A stretch of DNA of 64,000 bases from Patiria pectinifera (lineage: Eukaryota; Echinodermata; Asteroidea; Valvatida; Asterinidae), in the NCBI GenBank assembly GCA_029964075.1, contig CM057130.1:8060001-8124000 (forward strand), in the 5' to 3' direction. Below, in pieces: positions 34,054 to 46,083 of the stretch (position 1 is its first letter; every line of letters begins with the position of its first letter). Below the pieces are notes generated by a model. The model was not told where the DNA came from. It made no database searches and saw nothing but the letters and a program-made list of their open reading frames with translations. Position numbers and translations under genes: made by a program.

Positions 34054-34065
34054 GCAACTATCACC

Positions 34066-34199
34066 ATGGAAGTAGCCAGCGGCAGCATGATCTTGCATCC
34101 TGACTTGGCCGAAGAGCTCAGGGCCTTGCTTGAATCCAGTGGTTTTGAGACAGCCGGTGCCTTCTTGAAACATCTTTTTGCTTTGGAGGAACAGCACAG
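34066..34199 (+). CDS. array gene 4, coding exon 1
   Basis: 134 nt starting TATCACCATGG. It encodes MEVASGSMILHPDLAEEL and FLKHLFALEEQHR. The donor is CACAG|GTACAA, phase 2. The intron of 840 bases (34200-35039) contains GGATTCAGG repeats related to those of gene 1. Confidence 0.92.
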
Positions 34200-35039
34200 G
34201 TACAAGATTTCAAAAGCTTTTTAGAAGATGCAAATACCATCATTCATTTCAGGCCAAAAAAAAATAGTTCTGCTTCTGATTACATGGCATTTGAAAATGC
34301 GGTAGTTAGGTAGGGAAATGTTGAAATTTTATTGGCATTTTTTTTTTTTTTTGTACGATCATATGAAGGTGTCTGCATGTACGTGTAGTAAAGAGTAAAA
34401 GGTAGTACATGTAATTGATAGCTTTTGGGGGTTTTCCCTTGTTTCCCTCCCCCCCCCCCAAAAAAAATTCGGCGGATTCAGGATACCTCCATAATGAAAA
34501 AGTTGGTGGATTCAGGACATGAAGCCTAGCGATACTGCAGGATTTTGATGGATTCAGGATACCGCGATTGAGCAGTTGGGGGACTTTGATGGATTCAGGA
34601 CCCCAACAGATTTACTCCCACCTAATTCGTGGATTCTGATAGATTCAATTGGCCACCTTTGTTTTGTTTTTGCATAGCAAGATTGATGGATTTTGGAAGA
34701 TTCAGGATACTTCTAGTAAATATACCCATGGGGTTAGGATTAATGGGTTTGCTATTCAATAGAGCCTGAAAGTGTACCCCTGGTTGCCCGCTTCCAGACC
34801 CTTGAATAGGAAAATTATCGAAAATTATGTACTTTGAGTACATGAAATCACCCTGGGAAAAAGCTGTTTCTTAAATTGTTTCTAGTATCTCAATTTATGG
34901 ATGCGGAGAAAATCGCATGACGTCACTTGAACTTCAGAGAAATATTGTGCTTAACATTGACCTATGACTTCCGAGACCTAAAATACATGTGGATTTCTGG
35001 TTCCTCGGACATTTCAATCTTTTCCGTTTTTCTTTTCAG

Positions 35040-36003
35040 ATCCCAAAAGAGTTTGTCAACAGGGATGGAATGGGGTGGTGATTTTAACATCAATCAAGAT
35101 GTAAACCTAGTTTCTGCACAGCCACCAGAAACTGCTTCCATTGGAGTTCAAGCTAAACTGTGCAGTTGCAGCGACAAGGTCATCGTTAAGACATTGCGTG
35201 AAAGAAGTGCCGTCAGGCTGTTTGATAAGATTCAGAGAGGGAATCTCCGAGATGAAACATCTGACTCTGAGGGAGTCGATCAGTCTGACTCTGATTACAG
35301 TGAGGAGATGGAGGAAGAGGAGATGGAGGAAGAGGTCAATTACAACAGTAGGAAGAGAAAACAAAAAAGTAAGACTGTAAAAGGAAAACCAAAGCACGAA
35401 ACTGTTGCTAAACAAAAAACAAAACGAAGAAAGGACGAACAGGAAGCAGCCAGTGTGAGCCAGCCAAACACCAAAAGGAGAAAGCCTGATGAGGGAACAG
35501 AAAGTGTCAGCAAGCAAAAAAAGAAGACAAAAAGGTCCAAGGACGGAGCAAAAACTGATGGCAAATCAACAGAGAATGAAAATCAATCAGTCAAAACATG
35601 CAAGGAGTGTGATGCCAAGTTTACAAATAAGTTTGACTATAATCAGCATCTGAAGAAACACAGTGAAGAAAGTCTTAAATCTTTGAATCTCGGACGCATG
35701 GTGCACATCGTACGGATCCAGGAACGTCCCCTCGTTTGCAAACAATGTGGCAAAGCTTACAGAACCGCGCGTGGATTGCAGTATCATACTTATAACCATA
35801 CGGGTGAACAGCCGTACAAATGTACGCAGTGTGACAAGGCGTACAAAAGTGGCGGGTCACTAAAAGAACACGTATTAAGATATCATGAGCAACCCGGCAT
35901 AAAGCCTTACAAGTGCCCTTACTGTGATAAAAGTTTTGTGAAGCAACACACATTGAATGTGCACAAAAGAGAGAAACATCAGAGCCTCGACGAGGACCAG
36001 TAG
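35040..36003 (+). CDS. array gene 4, long exon: 4-finger C2H2 protein
   Basis: With the first coding exon it encodes 365 residues. Module core SIGVQAKLCSCSDKVIV. A single acidic block with an internal EEEMEEE duplication (EEMEEEEMEEEV) is followed by the basic NSRKRKQKSKTVKGKPK segment and two more Lys/Arg clusters. Four fingers: CKECDAKFTNKFDYNQH, CKQCGKAYRTARGLQYH, CTQCDKAYKSGGSLKEH and CPYCDKSFVKQHTLNVH. Fingers 2-4 are closest to the three of gene 3, including the identical AYRTARGLQYHTYNHTGEQP stretch, so the two are recent duplicates or have exchanged sequence. It has an intact frame and an AATAAA at 36602. Upstream it lacks the CTCF-like motif of its paralogues. It probably binds nucleic acid in the nucleus. 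Confidence 0.92.
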
Positions 36004-36030
36004 AAGCATTAGGGAAATTGAAACTCTACA

Positions 36031-36253
36031 TCATAGAGCTGCTTAAGCAGAAAATTTGCTTAAGCACGAAAAAACATTGCTTAGTAAAATTAGGTTACCG
36101 GCAAAAACTCCATGTGATGTACATTTCTTGTGACTGGTATTTAGCTGTTGTTTACTTAGCATAACAATCGCATGGAGTTTTGGCCGGTAACCTGATTTTA
36201 TTAAGCAAGACGTTTTTGTGCTCAAGCAAATTTTGTGCTTAAGCAGCTCTATG
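36031..36253. mobile_element. MITE with TCATAGAGCTGCTTAAGCA ends
   Basis: Terminal inverted repeats of about 80 bases (through GGTTACCGGCAAAAACTCCA and the inverse) lie in the 3' region of array gene 4. It is non-coding. Confidence 0.8.
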
Positions 36254-37572
36254 AAATTGGCCCCTGGGCTGAGACCATAACAGTGTCAATGTCCGTACTG
36301 TCACAAGTGTTGCATCGAAAATTCACAATTTATTACCTCATAAAGACATAGACTAGCCTTAAGTAGAATATATGCCTCACAAAAACTTTGGAATACTCTT
36401 TATTTCTGCATTATTGTTTTAAGTTTTTCATTCTTACTTATACAATGTAGTCTATGTAATAGACCATGGTGGTCTATAACATTTGAGCAGATTCGCTGAT
36501 TATGCAAGACAACAGCATCTTGACCTCTAGATTTTGACCAGTCAGCAGGCGCTTTCTTTTTTCAGGTCTTAGGTCATTCACTGTGGACAAGAAAAGAGGC
36601 CAATAAACATTTTTTAGGCTTTAAGCACTTTCTGTAGATTAAATGTAAAAATATGTACCGATAAGGCACAATGTAAAATACTTGGGATGAGTATTTTTTT
36701 TAGCTAGAGTGTCATTCATAATTAAGATGACGCTCCATTGTTGAAAGAAAAATTGTAGGGAAAAGGTTTGTCAATTTTTAGGTGGTAAAGTAAACTTTTG
36801 AAATAGATATTAATGGTCCATTGTATTCAAACACACAGTAAAAAGGATGTAAAATACAACTTAATTGAAATAAACAATTGTACAGCTTTTTGTGCCGGAA
36901 AAGAACTTATGTTTTTCTATCAAGGACTGAAGTTTGTGTAGGAATTTTAATACCCCAAAAAACTGTGAACCAACATTGATCCCGCAGCTTTATATGTTGT
37001 CCCTTTTTTGTTTGTTTACACAAGGCATATCTCGAGGGTGTAGCACTTTAATTTTTATTGGGGGGGGGGTGCAAACATTTCTTGCGGGGGGGTGGGGGGG
37101 CTGGTACTACATGTATCTGTCGATGGGGGCGCGCTGTTCAATCTGACGATTATGCACACTAATGGACAAAATATATGGTGCCTTCAGGGCGGTACATGAG
37201 CCAAATTCACAGAAAGGCGCCGCATCCGAAACTGCCAATGGCACAAAAAAGGGCCCAACTTTTTTTTTTTAAAGGGCACTTGTTCAGAAAAAAAGGGCAC
37301 TTGTTTAAAGAACTTGGTGCATCTTTACACTATGGGGGGTAGTGCTGATGAAAAAGGTGTATTTTAATGGGAAAGGGCAGTCTTCACATTGGCCCCTTGC
37401 TCTCTTGAATTTTTTTTCATATTAATTTCAAATTTTCATGAAAACTATAGCATTTTGAATACATGCATTTTTACCCCAATTGCCCATTTGTTTTGTAAGC
37501 TGTTAACACTTATTCTATTTGAACTTCCACACATATTTCTATCCAAAGATGGACAAAAATATTTTGGAAAAA
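36254..37572. other. 3' flank of array gene 4
   Basis: Sequence such as AGCTAGAGTGTCATTCA is shared with the flank of gene 5 near 43480. There is AATAAA at 36602 and G-rich low-complexity DNA near 37060. No gene. Confidence 0.5.
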
Positions 37573-37690
37573 AAAAGTCTTCGATTCAGCTATGGCTTGG
37601 ACGCCATATAGCTGAATTTTATAATAGGTAGGCTTGAATTCCTCTTTGATTTCAAAATCGAGTGGAAATATTTGAAACGCTTGCCGCGTT
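37573..37690 (+). repeat. duplicated flank block (partner at 26890-27000)
   Basis: CTTCGATTCAGCTATGGCTT and TTTCAAAATCGAGTGGAAAT match the gene 3-4 interval. A duplication unit boundary probably lies nearby. Confidence 0.7.
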
Positions 37691-37856
37691 GGACTGTGCG
37701 TACTGACCGAGCCATCTCAGTCACACACAGTATTAGAGCCCCAAATTTTTGGACTATGACCGAGCCCGCCCAAATCGAGGACCTAATTTAATATCTTGAA
37801 GCCAAAAAACCTGCAGACTATATTGATCACGACGAGGTTTCGAAAATGATTAGAAT

Positions 37857-37927
37857 CACGAGAGGGCGCGCTTGCAACTGCATCACGGCGGTACGCGATT
37901 GTGCACGAAACACGTTGCAATTTCGAG
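37857..37927 (+). promoter_or_regulatory. array gene 5: CTCF-like motif and putative non-coding first exon
   Basis: CACGAGAGGGCGC at 37857-37869 is followed 58 bases later by TTCGAG|GTGAGG. The upstream block GATCACGACGAGGTTTCGAA is shared with gene 6, as is GCGCTTGCAACT just after the motif. Confidence 0.55.
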
Positions 37928-38727
37928 GTGAGGTGGGTCAGATTATTTTTGTGACTGAAAAAAATTGTCATTTTTTAATAGAAACTAACTTAGTTTATTT
38001 TCAGGAGTAATTTTATCCGCCACTATGTAAAGAATGTTGAGTCCAGATCCACAGTGTTCTTCTTGAGTTCTAGCTTGTGTGAGAACGTTAACGCGCGCTG
38101 CGCGCTTATGCTTAATGTTGCATTGTCAATGTTTGTTTACTAACCATGTTTACGTTTGCATGTGTTGTGCGCTTTCTTTTGATTTGCGCATTCTTAAGAA
38201 TGCGTCTGCGCATTCTTTTGATCGCGCAACTGGATCCTTGCAAGTATCTAAAGATATGCAAATATGGTCACCTGATGGTCATGATGGTCCATCACTTGTA
38301 ATTTGTGCATTATTGTTCGTTTGAAGCAACAAATGTGCTTAAAATCTAAACTAAAGTAAAGAAGGGTACTGACATGACTGAACAACTAACCTGATGAAGT
38401 TTCATGTTTCAGCTCAGCTTCAGCTGTATATTCCGAGAAAAACAGCAATCTAGTATCTCAATTTCAAATCAAATGTTGCTGAATCATTTTTGAATTGGGC
38501 CTGAATTCAGCGTCCGAGACACGTTCTCACTGAGCTGATTGCAGCTACACGATGTCGCGCACTGATCCGACGAATTATAGCAACCGCACGTGCGTGTGCG
38601 TCGTGACAATGCTTGCGCGCAACAATAACAAAACGAAGTACTAATTTAAATTTGATAGTGGATATTTTGCCGGAGGTAATGACGGCAAACTAACGTTTAC
38701 TAAAGGTTTGCCGGCGGCAATCCATAT

Positions 38728-38740
38728 CAACAGAGGGCGC
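38728..38740 (+). promoter_or_regulatory. variant CTCF-like motif
   Basis: CAACAGAGGGCGC differs from the recurrent CACGAGAGGGCGC at two positions. It lies inside a transposon end, so its relevance is doubtful. Confidence 0.25.
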
Positions 38741-38805
38741 TGTACTCTTTAAGATAGGGCTGAATTATAAGATGTATTAAATTCCCACCAAAAGTTGTGT
38801 AACAC

Positions 38806-38875
38806 GTTTGGTGTAGTGGTTAAGCAAAAGCTCTAGTGAGTGGGGTGACTCGAGTTCGAATCCGATTGCCGCCAC
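38806..38875 (+). ncRNA. tRNA-like Pol III unit (SINE head)
   Basis: An A-box-like TGGTGTAGTGGTTAAGC and a B box GAGTTCGAATCCG are followed by T runs. Anticodon pairing is poor. Probably a tRNA-derived SINE, not a working tRNA. Confidence 0.5.
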
Positions 38876-39837
38876 ATTTTTAAGTTTTTTTTTCCCATCC
38901 CCAAATAAAAAAGAATATTCTTCTTTTATTATTTTAATATGTCTCAAACATTTTATTGCAGAGTATTACATTTTCTTTTTCAGATTTGTGGCTCTGGAGG
39001 ATTTTTTTTAAAAGGGAAATAAAGTCCGAAATTATAAAAAGGTCTGAATCCCATCTTGTGAATACGAGGTTGCAACGATAATATTGGCATGGAGCCAGAC
39101 TACAATTTGTCACCAGAAAATGTTTAAGTACAAAAAAACAGTAACTGCGCATGTTCAGTGCATATCCGGCAAACTAACGTTTACTAAAGGTTTGCCGTCT
39201 CCGGCAAAATATCCACTGCCTTTAAATTTCCTATGGTGCGTCTTAAGAAGCACTGTTGGAAAGGCCTTCTTTCGTTGATTACTTCAAAATGACAGCTTGC
39301 CAGAAAGAATAATTTCAAAGGGATTTTAGTTTCCTTAGTTTCCTTACTGTCTTTCAACCAAGTATGCTTTTCAACGATAATTACGCCAGTTACTTTTCAG
39401 ATAGCTGCAAATAATTATGATGGACTATAGCTTTAAAAGAATGCTTGCACTCCTGAAATAGTGTTTCTTCAGATTAACAACTTTGGGTAATTTTAGGTCA
39501 TAGGCCTCTATTATTAAGGAATATGGGATGAGTGGTGGCCCAGTATGGAATTCTTTCCAATTATCCAAAAATCATGGTAATTTGGCAACGAATTCCAACG
39601 GTTTTGAAAAAGCATGGCGTCTCTAATATTTACCAGACTGCTTCCCAGCCCTTTCCCCCCCCCCCCCAATATAGTCAAAAGCCCAATGGGATCAGGGACC
39701 CAGACAAGAGCTTTAATCATCTCCTGAGCGTACGTCAACTTGGGCAAAGTGCACCATGGCTGTTGCCTGTCATTCCAAAATCTTTGGAGCTCTCTGAAGT
39801 AACTGGATGCACAACGCGGCCGCAGGTGAAGAGTGCA

Positions 39838-39850
39838 CACAAGAGGGCGC
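39838..39850 (+). promoter_or_regulatory. second CTCF-like motif near array gene 5
   Basis: CACAAGAGGGCGC differs by one base, at the position where CTCF consensus sites vary. It lies 112 bases before the gene 5 start codon and just upstream of the CTCTCCCACAG acceptor. Confidence 0.4.
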
Positions 39851-39925
39851 GCTTCACTACATTCCAGGCACTTAATTGGTTTCAAATAACTCTCCCACAG
39901 TTAAATACTACAATCATCCCTGCTG

Positions 39926-39949
39926 ATGTATCCAGTTTGGCTGAAGTGA
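39926..39949 (+). promoter_or_regulatory. array gene 5: seven-codon upstream reading frame
   Basis: MYPVWLK then TGA, 12 bases before the main ATG and in frame, as in genes 4, 6 and 7. Confidence 0.55.
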
Positions 39950-39961
39950 GCAACAATCACC

Positions 39962-40095
39962 ATGGAAGTAGCCAGCGGCAGCATGATCTTGCATCCTGAC
40001 TTGGCCGATGAGCTCAGGGCCCTGCTTGAATCAAGTGGTTTTGAGACAGCCGGTGCCTTCTTGAAGCATCTGTTTGCTTTGGAGGAGCAACATAG
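39962..40095 (+). CDS. array gene 5, coding exon 1
   Basis: 134 nt starting CAATCACCATGG. It encodes MEVASGSMILHPDLADEL and FLKHLFALEEQHR. The donor is CATAG|GTAAAA, phase 2. The 1413-base intron contains a MITE at 41110-41329. Confidence 0.92.
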
Positions 40096-41109
40096 GTAAA
40101 AGATTTCAAAAGCTTTTTTGAAGATGTACATTTCATTAATCACTTAAACTTATGCACCACTCATTTGTATTCTAAAAGCATTTTGATAGTTCTTACTTTA
40201 CTAAGGCCAAGGGTTGATGACATGAGTTTCACTTTGGTATACACCAATTTTCGGTTGAAATTTAATGTAAGTGCACTTTTTGAAACATTTGAAATGTTCA
40301 ATCATTTCCTGACATCAGAGGACACTGTTGCTGTGATGTCATTTAAGGCACTCTTCAGTTAACGGGTTTCCTATTGAAATAGTAAACTAATAGATTTGTT
40401 CCCCACTTGTTCCCCAGTTTGCTCTTTAAGCTGGGGTCATGTACAGAAACATTAATGAATCACCAGAAATGGAACATGTACCACACAAAGAAATGAATCA
40501 TTCTGGAAATGTTTCAAGCTAAAGCAGCTAGGCTAGCCTGGAGTGCAAGGCTGTAGCTGGCCATAGCCTAGTCTACCTGTATCCGTACCCGACCCGCTAC
40601 ACACATGTACACAGTGTGGACGAGCCACCCTGTTTAAAAACATGCCATGAGTCATTGCGGGCGTGCTGGTGCTGGGTTACCAAAACAACAGACTGAGAAA
40701 TAACATTGAGAGACTTACATTATTCAGACTACATAATTTGCATATCCCCCCCCCCCCATTTGCCCAGGATTTGCCTTTCAAAGTAAAGAAAAAAAATAAA
40801 ACCCGGAAGTGACAGAAAAGGCTGTGAATGGAGCAGAATATTCCACATGTACGTGCATGTGTGCGTGTACACAATGTGCATGGAGGAGACTGCCAGCATT
40901 GGCGTGTACATGTAGTGTGTGAATTCATTGTCGGCTTCACATGCATGTGATCAGGGTTTGGCCTTGTATAGACGCCGTGGAAAGCAGGCTGTTGTGCCAT
41001 AATTTGGGGTTCACAATTTGAACAAAATTTCCCTTAACCAAGCAGTGTCTAGTGAAGTAACATCACAGCAACAGTGCCCACATTTGATAGTAAAACTTTG
41101 TAAAATTGT

Positions 41110-41329
41110 TGCGTCAGTGCAGCAAGGTCGTAATTTGATTCTGCAACAAAGTTGTATCTGGCGCAAATATGCTACATGAACAAGGTCGTATCGCAATGTC
41201 TATTGACTTTTTGTGTGCATCCAAATTATTTTAAGTGAGATGTGACTTTTTTACTTTGAAAACTTGTGTTTCACGTACGTGACATCACAAGCCATTTTAG
41301 TAGATACGACCTTGTTGCACGGACACGAT
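41110..41329. mobile_element. MITE, GTCAGTGCAACAAGGTCGTA family, copy 1
   Basis: The ends TGCGTCAGTGCAGCAAGGTC and GACCTTGTTGCACGGACACGA are inverted repeats. It lies in the gene 5 intron. A sister copy interrupts a finger of gene 7. Confidence 0.75.
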
Positions 41330-41508
41330 GAAATGTTCAATGTTTTTCAATCAAATTAACCAGGAAAGGTATGTCTAATAGTTTACATACAGTTGCAAAA
41401 TAAATTTCCAAGTGAAATTCATTTTATGGTCCCTTTAAATTAATTCATTAAAAAAATCATGGTGCTTTAGGTGACAGACATTTCAGGCGTTTCTATTTTT
41501 CTTTTCAG

Positions 41509-42490
41509 ATCTAAGCAGAGTTTGTCAGAGATGGAATGGGGTGGCGATTTTAACATCAATCAAGCTATAAGTCTAGCTTCTGCACAGCCACCAAAAACTG
41601 CTTCAATTGGAGTTCAAGCTAAACTGTGCAGTTGCAGCGACAAGGTCATCGTTAAGACATTACGTGGAGGAAGTGCCGTCAGTCTGTTTGATTCGATTCA
41701 AAGAGGGGATCTCCAAGATAAAACATTTGACTCTGAGGGAGTCGATCAGTCTGACTCTGATTACAGTGATGCTGAAGAGTCTGAGGAAGAAGTCAATTAC
41801 AACAGTAGGAAGAGAAAACAAAAAAGTAAGACTGTAAAAGGAAAAGCAAAGCACAAAACTGTTCCTAAGAAGAAAAAACAAGGAAAGGACGACCAGGAAG
41901 CAGCCACTGTGAGCCAGCCAAAGACAAAAAGGAGAAAGCCTGATGAGGGAACAGAAACTGTCAGCAAACCGAAAAAGAAGACAAAAAAGTCTAAGGATGG
42001 AGTAAAAACTGATGGCAAACCAACAAAGAATAAAAAACCATGTAATACCGGCCAGAAAAGGAGTACGTTAATTACCTGCAACGACTGTGATGCCACGTTT
42101 ACTAATGCGTTTTACTACACTCAGCATGCGAAGAAACATGCTGAAGAAATACCCGAATCATTGAAATTCGGACGCATGGTACACATCGTACGGGTCCAAG
42201 AACGTCCCCATATTTGCCAACAATGTGGCAAATCTTACAGAAGCTCGAGTGGATTGGTGTGTCATATTCGTACCCATACTGGCGAACAGCCATATAAATG
42301 TACGCAGTGTGACAAGTCGTACAAAGAGAAACACTCGCTGACGGAACACGTAAGAAGATACCATGAACATCCCGGAGAAAAGCCTTTCAAGTGCGAGATC
42401 TGCGACAAATGTTTTGGGAAGAAATACTCACTGAATCTGCACATTAGAAATAAACATCAGAGTCCCGACAAGGACCATTGGAAGCGTTAG
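41509..42490 (+). CDS. array gene 5, long exon: 4-finger C2H2 protein
   Basis: With the first coding exon it encodes 371 residues. Module core SIGVQAKLCSCSDKVIV, a short acidic block (DQSDSDYSDAEESEEEV), the basic NSRKRKQKSKTVKGKAK segment, further Lys-rich clusters (KPKKKTKKSKDG), then four fingers: CNDCDATFTNAFYYTQH, CQQCGKSYRSSSGLVCH, CTQCDKSYKEKHSLTEH and CEICDKCFGKKYSLNLH. Fingers 2-4 are separated by canonical HTGEQPY and HPGEKPF linkers. The frame is intact; the stop is TAG. Of the low-finger genes this one keeps the most complete structure. Likely nuclear DNA-binding protein; target unknown. Confidence 0.92.
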
Positions 42491-42620
42491 TGAAACTCCA
42501 CATCATGAGATCCTGGGTTAAGGCCGTAAAATTGCCTCTCTGTCTCCCACAGGTGTTGCATCAAGAATTGGAGGTCAATGGAGGATCACATATTGCCAAA
42601 GTAAAAAAAGAGTGTATATA

Positions 42621-42800
42621 CAGTAAAATCTCGATAAGTCAAACTTCAAGGGAACAGGTTAAAAATTTGACTTGAGCAGAGTTTTGAGTTAAGCAGGGTT
42701 GTATATCATTGTTGTACATGTACTACTTAAGGGAATGGACACTTGTTTGACTTAACAGTTGTTTTGAGTTATCAGAGTTTGACTTATCGAGATTTCACTG
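42621..42800. mobile_element. pogo/Tigger-type MITE (180 bp)
   Basis: CAGTAAAATCTCGATAAGTC and GACTTATCGAGATTTCACTG are terminal inverted repeats, with TA on the left. The CAGT...CTCGAT style of end is typical of Tigger-derived MITEs. It sits in the 3' flank of gene 5. Confidence 0.75.
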
Positions 42801-44105
42801 CACTGTGATATTCAGTTTTTGTTGCATAAATTGTTGTTTTGTTGCATTGTGATCTGAAAAATCTGATTTTTACAGCGAAATTTGAATGTAATAATTTCCC
42901 ACTCTGACAAGGGTGATTTACAAGGAACCTTCCTCATCCTTACAAATCCCAACACCACGGTAATCGGTGCACATAAAAAACAGTTGGACCATATTTATTT
43001 GTGGTATCCCTAATCTGAGGTAAAGCACAGTCGGTTTACTAGTGCAGTACTCATCCCGACAGATTCCAACAATCCCTGTAGTCGGAGTTTGGCTGGTTGG
43101 AGATTGTTGAGGTCAAACCTGATGCATTGTAAAGACAATTAAATGTTGAAAATGCCAAACTGTGGCTGAAATCTGCAAAGTCCATGTAGTTGAAGGCATT
43201 TTGCTGCTTAAAGGGTTCGAGGGGTTGACCTCTCATTTTTATGTAAAGGTGACTTGAAAATTGTAGACAAAAACGGTGAAATTGTGAAATGGACTGTGAC
43301 GATGTTTAAATGTCTTTATTTCTGATATTTTCAAAACAACAAAAAAAGAGGCAAAACAAACATTTCAGACTGGCCGTTAATTTATTCATCTGGATTCATT
43401 GAGAAATATTTGAACATTTTCGATAGACAAAAAGTTAAGGCACAATTTGGGGGTGCATATTTTCTTAGCTAGAGTGTCATTCACAATATCGTAGGGAAAA
43501 GTTTTTTTTTTTAATTTTGAAGTAAACCGCTTTTTGAAATACGTGTATAATAATAATGGCCCATTACCAAAAAGAGTTAAAAAATGTAAAATAAAGCTTT
43601 GAATTAAAAGAACATTTGTACAGGTTTTTGAGGCAGTCCACCAGCGCTAGCCTTTTTGGTCAATGTCTGAGGTTTTGAAGATTTTACTTTATTAGAAATG
43701 TGAACCATTATTGGTCCTGCCTCTTTAGATTTTATCCGGTTTTTTTTGAAAGATGGTTTCAATACAAGATTTTTGAGAGTGAATAAAGGTGTATAAATGT
43801 ACAAACTCAATGAATATTCATTTGTTCTCTTGATTTTTTTTTCCATTATTTTCATGAAAACTGTAGCATTTTGAATACACGCAATAGATGAAAATAAGCA
43901 AGTTATGCTTAAATTATTCTATTTGAGTTTTCACACATATTTCTAACTAAAAATGGACGAAAATGCTTTGAAAAAAAAGTAGGGGTCTATAATTGTTTGA
44001 ATGAGATGTATGTTAGAAAATCTGTAGTTATCGAAAACCCATCTTCTCGCCCTGAAATTAACGGGGCAGGGGTACGAGCGAAAGCTAAATATTATGCAGA
44101 AGTCT
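42801..44105. other. 3' flank of array gene 5
   Basis: It contains segments shared with other array flanks (GCTAGAGTGTCATTCA, GAAAGATGGTTTCAATA, AAACTGTAGCATTTTGAATAC). No gene seen. Confidence 0.5.
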
Positions 44106-44139
44106 ACGATCACGACGAGGTTTCGAAAATGTCTGGTAT

Positions 44140-44270
44140 CACGAGAGGGCGCGCTTGCAACTCATGTCGGTAGCCGTGGCCCTTCGAACCTTCGCGCGCG
44201 ATATCTGCATGTGCTGTTGGTTTGCGTTCTTTTGCCATGGTTGCCTATTTTTGGCAATGAAAATTGAGAG
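44140..44270 (+). promoter_or_regulatory. array gene 6: CTCF-like motif and putative non-coding first exon
   Basis: CACGAGAGGGCGC at 44140-44152 is followed 118 bases later by TTGAGAG|GTAGGT. An upstream block shared with gene 5 (GATCACGACGAGGTTTCGAA) ends shortly before it. Confidence 0.55.
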
Positions 44271-44429
44271 GTAGGTGCCTGCTGCCGAGTCTCTGAAATT
44301 TGTGAATGTGGAATTTAATATAAAATATTAAGGAAAGAACGTTGCAACATGACGCCACTTCAGCTGTTGTCAGGTTGTGTACAAAAACTGACATGACTGA
44401 CATGACTGAGGAGAGTCAAGGGTTTCGAT

Positions 44430-44667
44430 CCAACTCGGACCCAAACCAACTCGGACTCAAGCCAACTCGGACCCATGCCAACTCGGACCCACTACCAACT
44501 CGGACCCATGCCAACTCGGACCCACTACCAACTCGGACCCACTACCAACTCGGACCCACTACCAACTCGGACCCACAACCAACTCGGACCCACTACCAAC
44601 TCGGACCCACAACCAACTCGGACCCACTACCAACTCGGACCCGTGCATGACCAACTCGGACCCATCG
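44430..44667 (+). repeat. 17-bp tandem repeat CAACTCGGACCCACTAC, left arm
   Basis: About a dozen units in this orientation. The inverted array lies at 46084-46275. Repeat-derived Asn-Ser-Asp-Pro-Leu-Pro-Thr-Arg-Thr peptides are not genes. Confidence 0.85.
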
Positions 44668-46083
44668 TTTTCAATCATTCGACATCGTTTTCAATCATTC
44701 ATTTCATAAAGTTTGTCCACTTCTCATCTGTTATTACAGTGATGCTGTTTAGTATAAATTTTCATTGTAATTGTAAGGTAAATTATCTCATATTGCAGCA
44801 GTAAAACATTTTTGTCGTTGTAAAGCGCATTGAAATGCTATTTTGAAATGCACTTTAAAAGTGTAACTAATTATTTATTATTTTTATTTGTTTTCTTTAA
44901 AACATATTGCGCTTTAAAAGTTTAACCAATTATTTATTTTCATTAAAACATATTAATTGACATCGTTAACACTATCTCGCTAAATTTAACAGCAATTTAT
45001 TTCGTTTTTTAATCCAAACTTCAACGTAGCGAGTATACAAATTAAGAACAGATCTTCATAGAAAAATTAAATTGGAAAGTATGGCATTAAGACAAACACT
45101 TTCAAACATAACATTATTAACTCAATAAATATTAGTAAACATTATAAGCCAATAAATAAAATAAAATAAGATATAAAAACGAAGTCTTTTCTAATCTCTA
45201 TTTTTAAAAAACCCACATAAACACCATTGCATACACTGCAAGAAAAACGAAGGTTCCGTATTAAACAAAAAAGTTAAATCAAAAAAGTATAAAAAGTTAA
45301 TCGGATTCATAAAAAAAACACACAAACTTCAAAGCCAGCACGTGAATTAAAAAATGATCAAGTTTAATCCCCTACAAATAGATGCACTGTCGATCATCAA
45401 AAAGGAGTATTGGAGCTCTGGGAAGATTATCCTTCAAGGCCTTACAGGTAGCTGCCTGTATGTTCCACTATGATGTTCCATGGGGGAAAAAAGTTAAATC
45501 AAAAAATTATTAAAAGTTAAACAGATTCATAAAAAAATCCCACAAAATTCAAAGCCAGCATGTGAATTAAAAAAACCCAAACAATTACATGAAATGAAAG
45601 GCCTATATAGTTATTACAAATTAATAACTTCCTCACTGAAACAAAATGTGCCACTTAAAACCACTTGTTACACGACACAAAGGCCTGCAAAATCAAACAA
45701 GTAATTTATTTTTTACTGAAAATTATAATCCTTTGAATTTCGTTTGTAAACGAAAATTGAGATTTTCAAAAAGCACGTATATATCAAGTTGTACCATATG
45801 CCTAACCTATACTATACGCTATTCTCTTGGTTTAGCTTCACAGGTCACGGTTTCAAAAAGCTAAGCACGTTTAGTTTCATGACGTTCAAAACGAGAAGCA
45901 TTTAGCAACAGTATTTACTGTACGCATCATAAAATAGCGCTCCACACAGCGGCTATAAAAGAAAACAACAAAACTAAAAGCCCCATTCTGCCCAATATAA
46001 TTACAGAATATCTTCACTATATAAGCACTAACATTAAGATCACTTATAAATATAATCTCTGAAACTAATGATTGAGTCATTGT
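44668..46083. other. AT-rich interior between two inverted minisatellite arms
   Basis: No transposase seen. It holds a direct repeat of about 88 bases (45266-45354 and 45487-45573, both starting AAGTTAAATCAAAAAA). Confidence 0.5.

Larger units (their letters stand above)
38644..39229. mobile_element. inverted-repeat element with CCGGCAAAATATCCACT ends, carrying a tRNA-like SINE
   Basis: AGTGGATATTTTGCCGG at 38657 and its inverse at 39201-39217 bound it. Both ends also hold GGCAAACTAACGTTTACTAA. A tRNA-like unit sits inside at 38806. Confidence 0.7.

Noticed and set aside
39532-39999. 155-codon frame running into gene 5's first coding exon
   Set aside because: It overlaps the ATG exon in a different frame and has no independent support.
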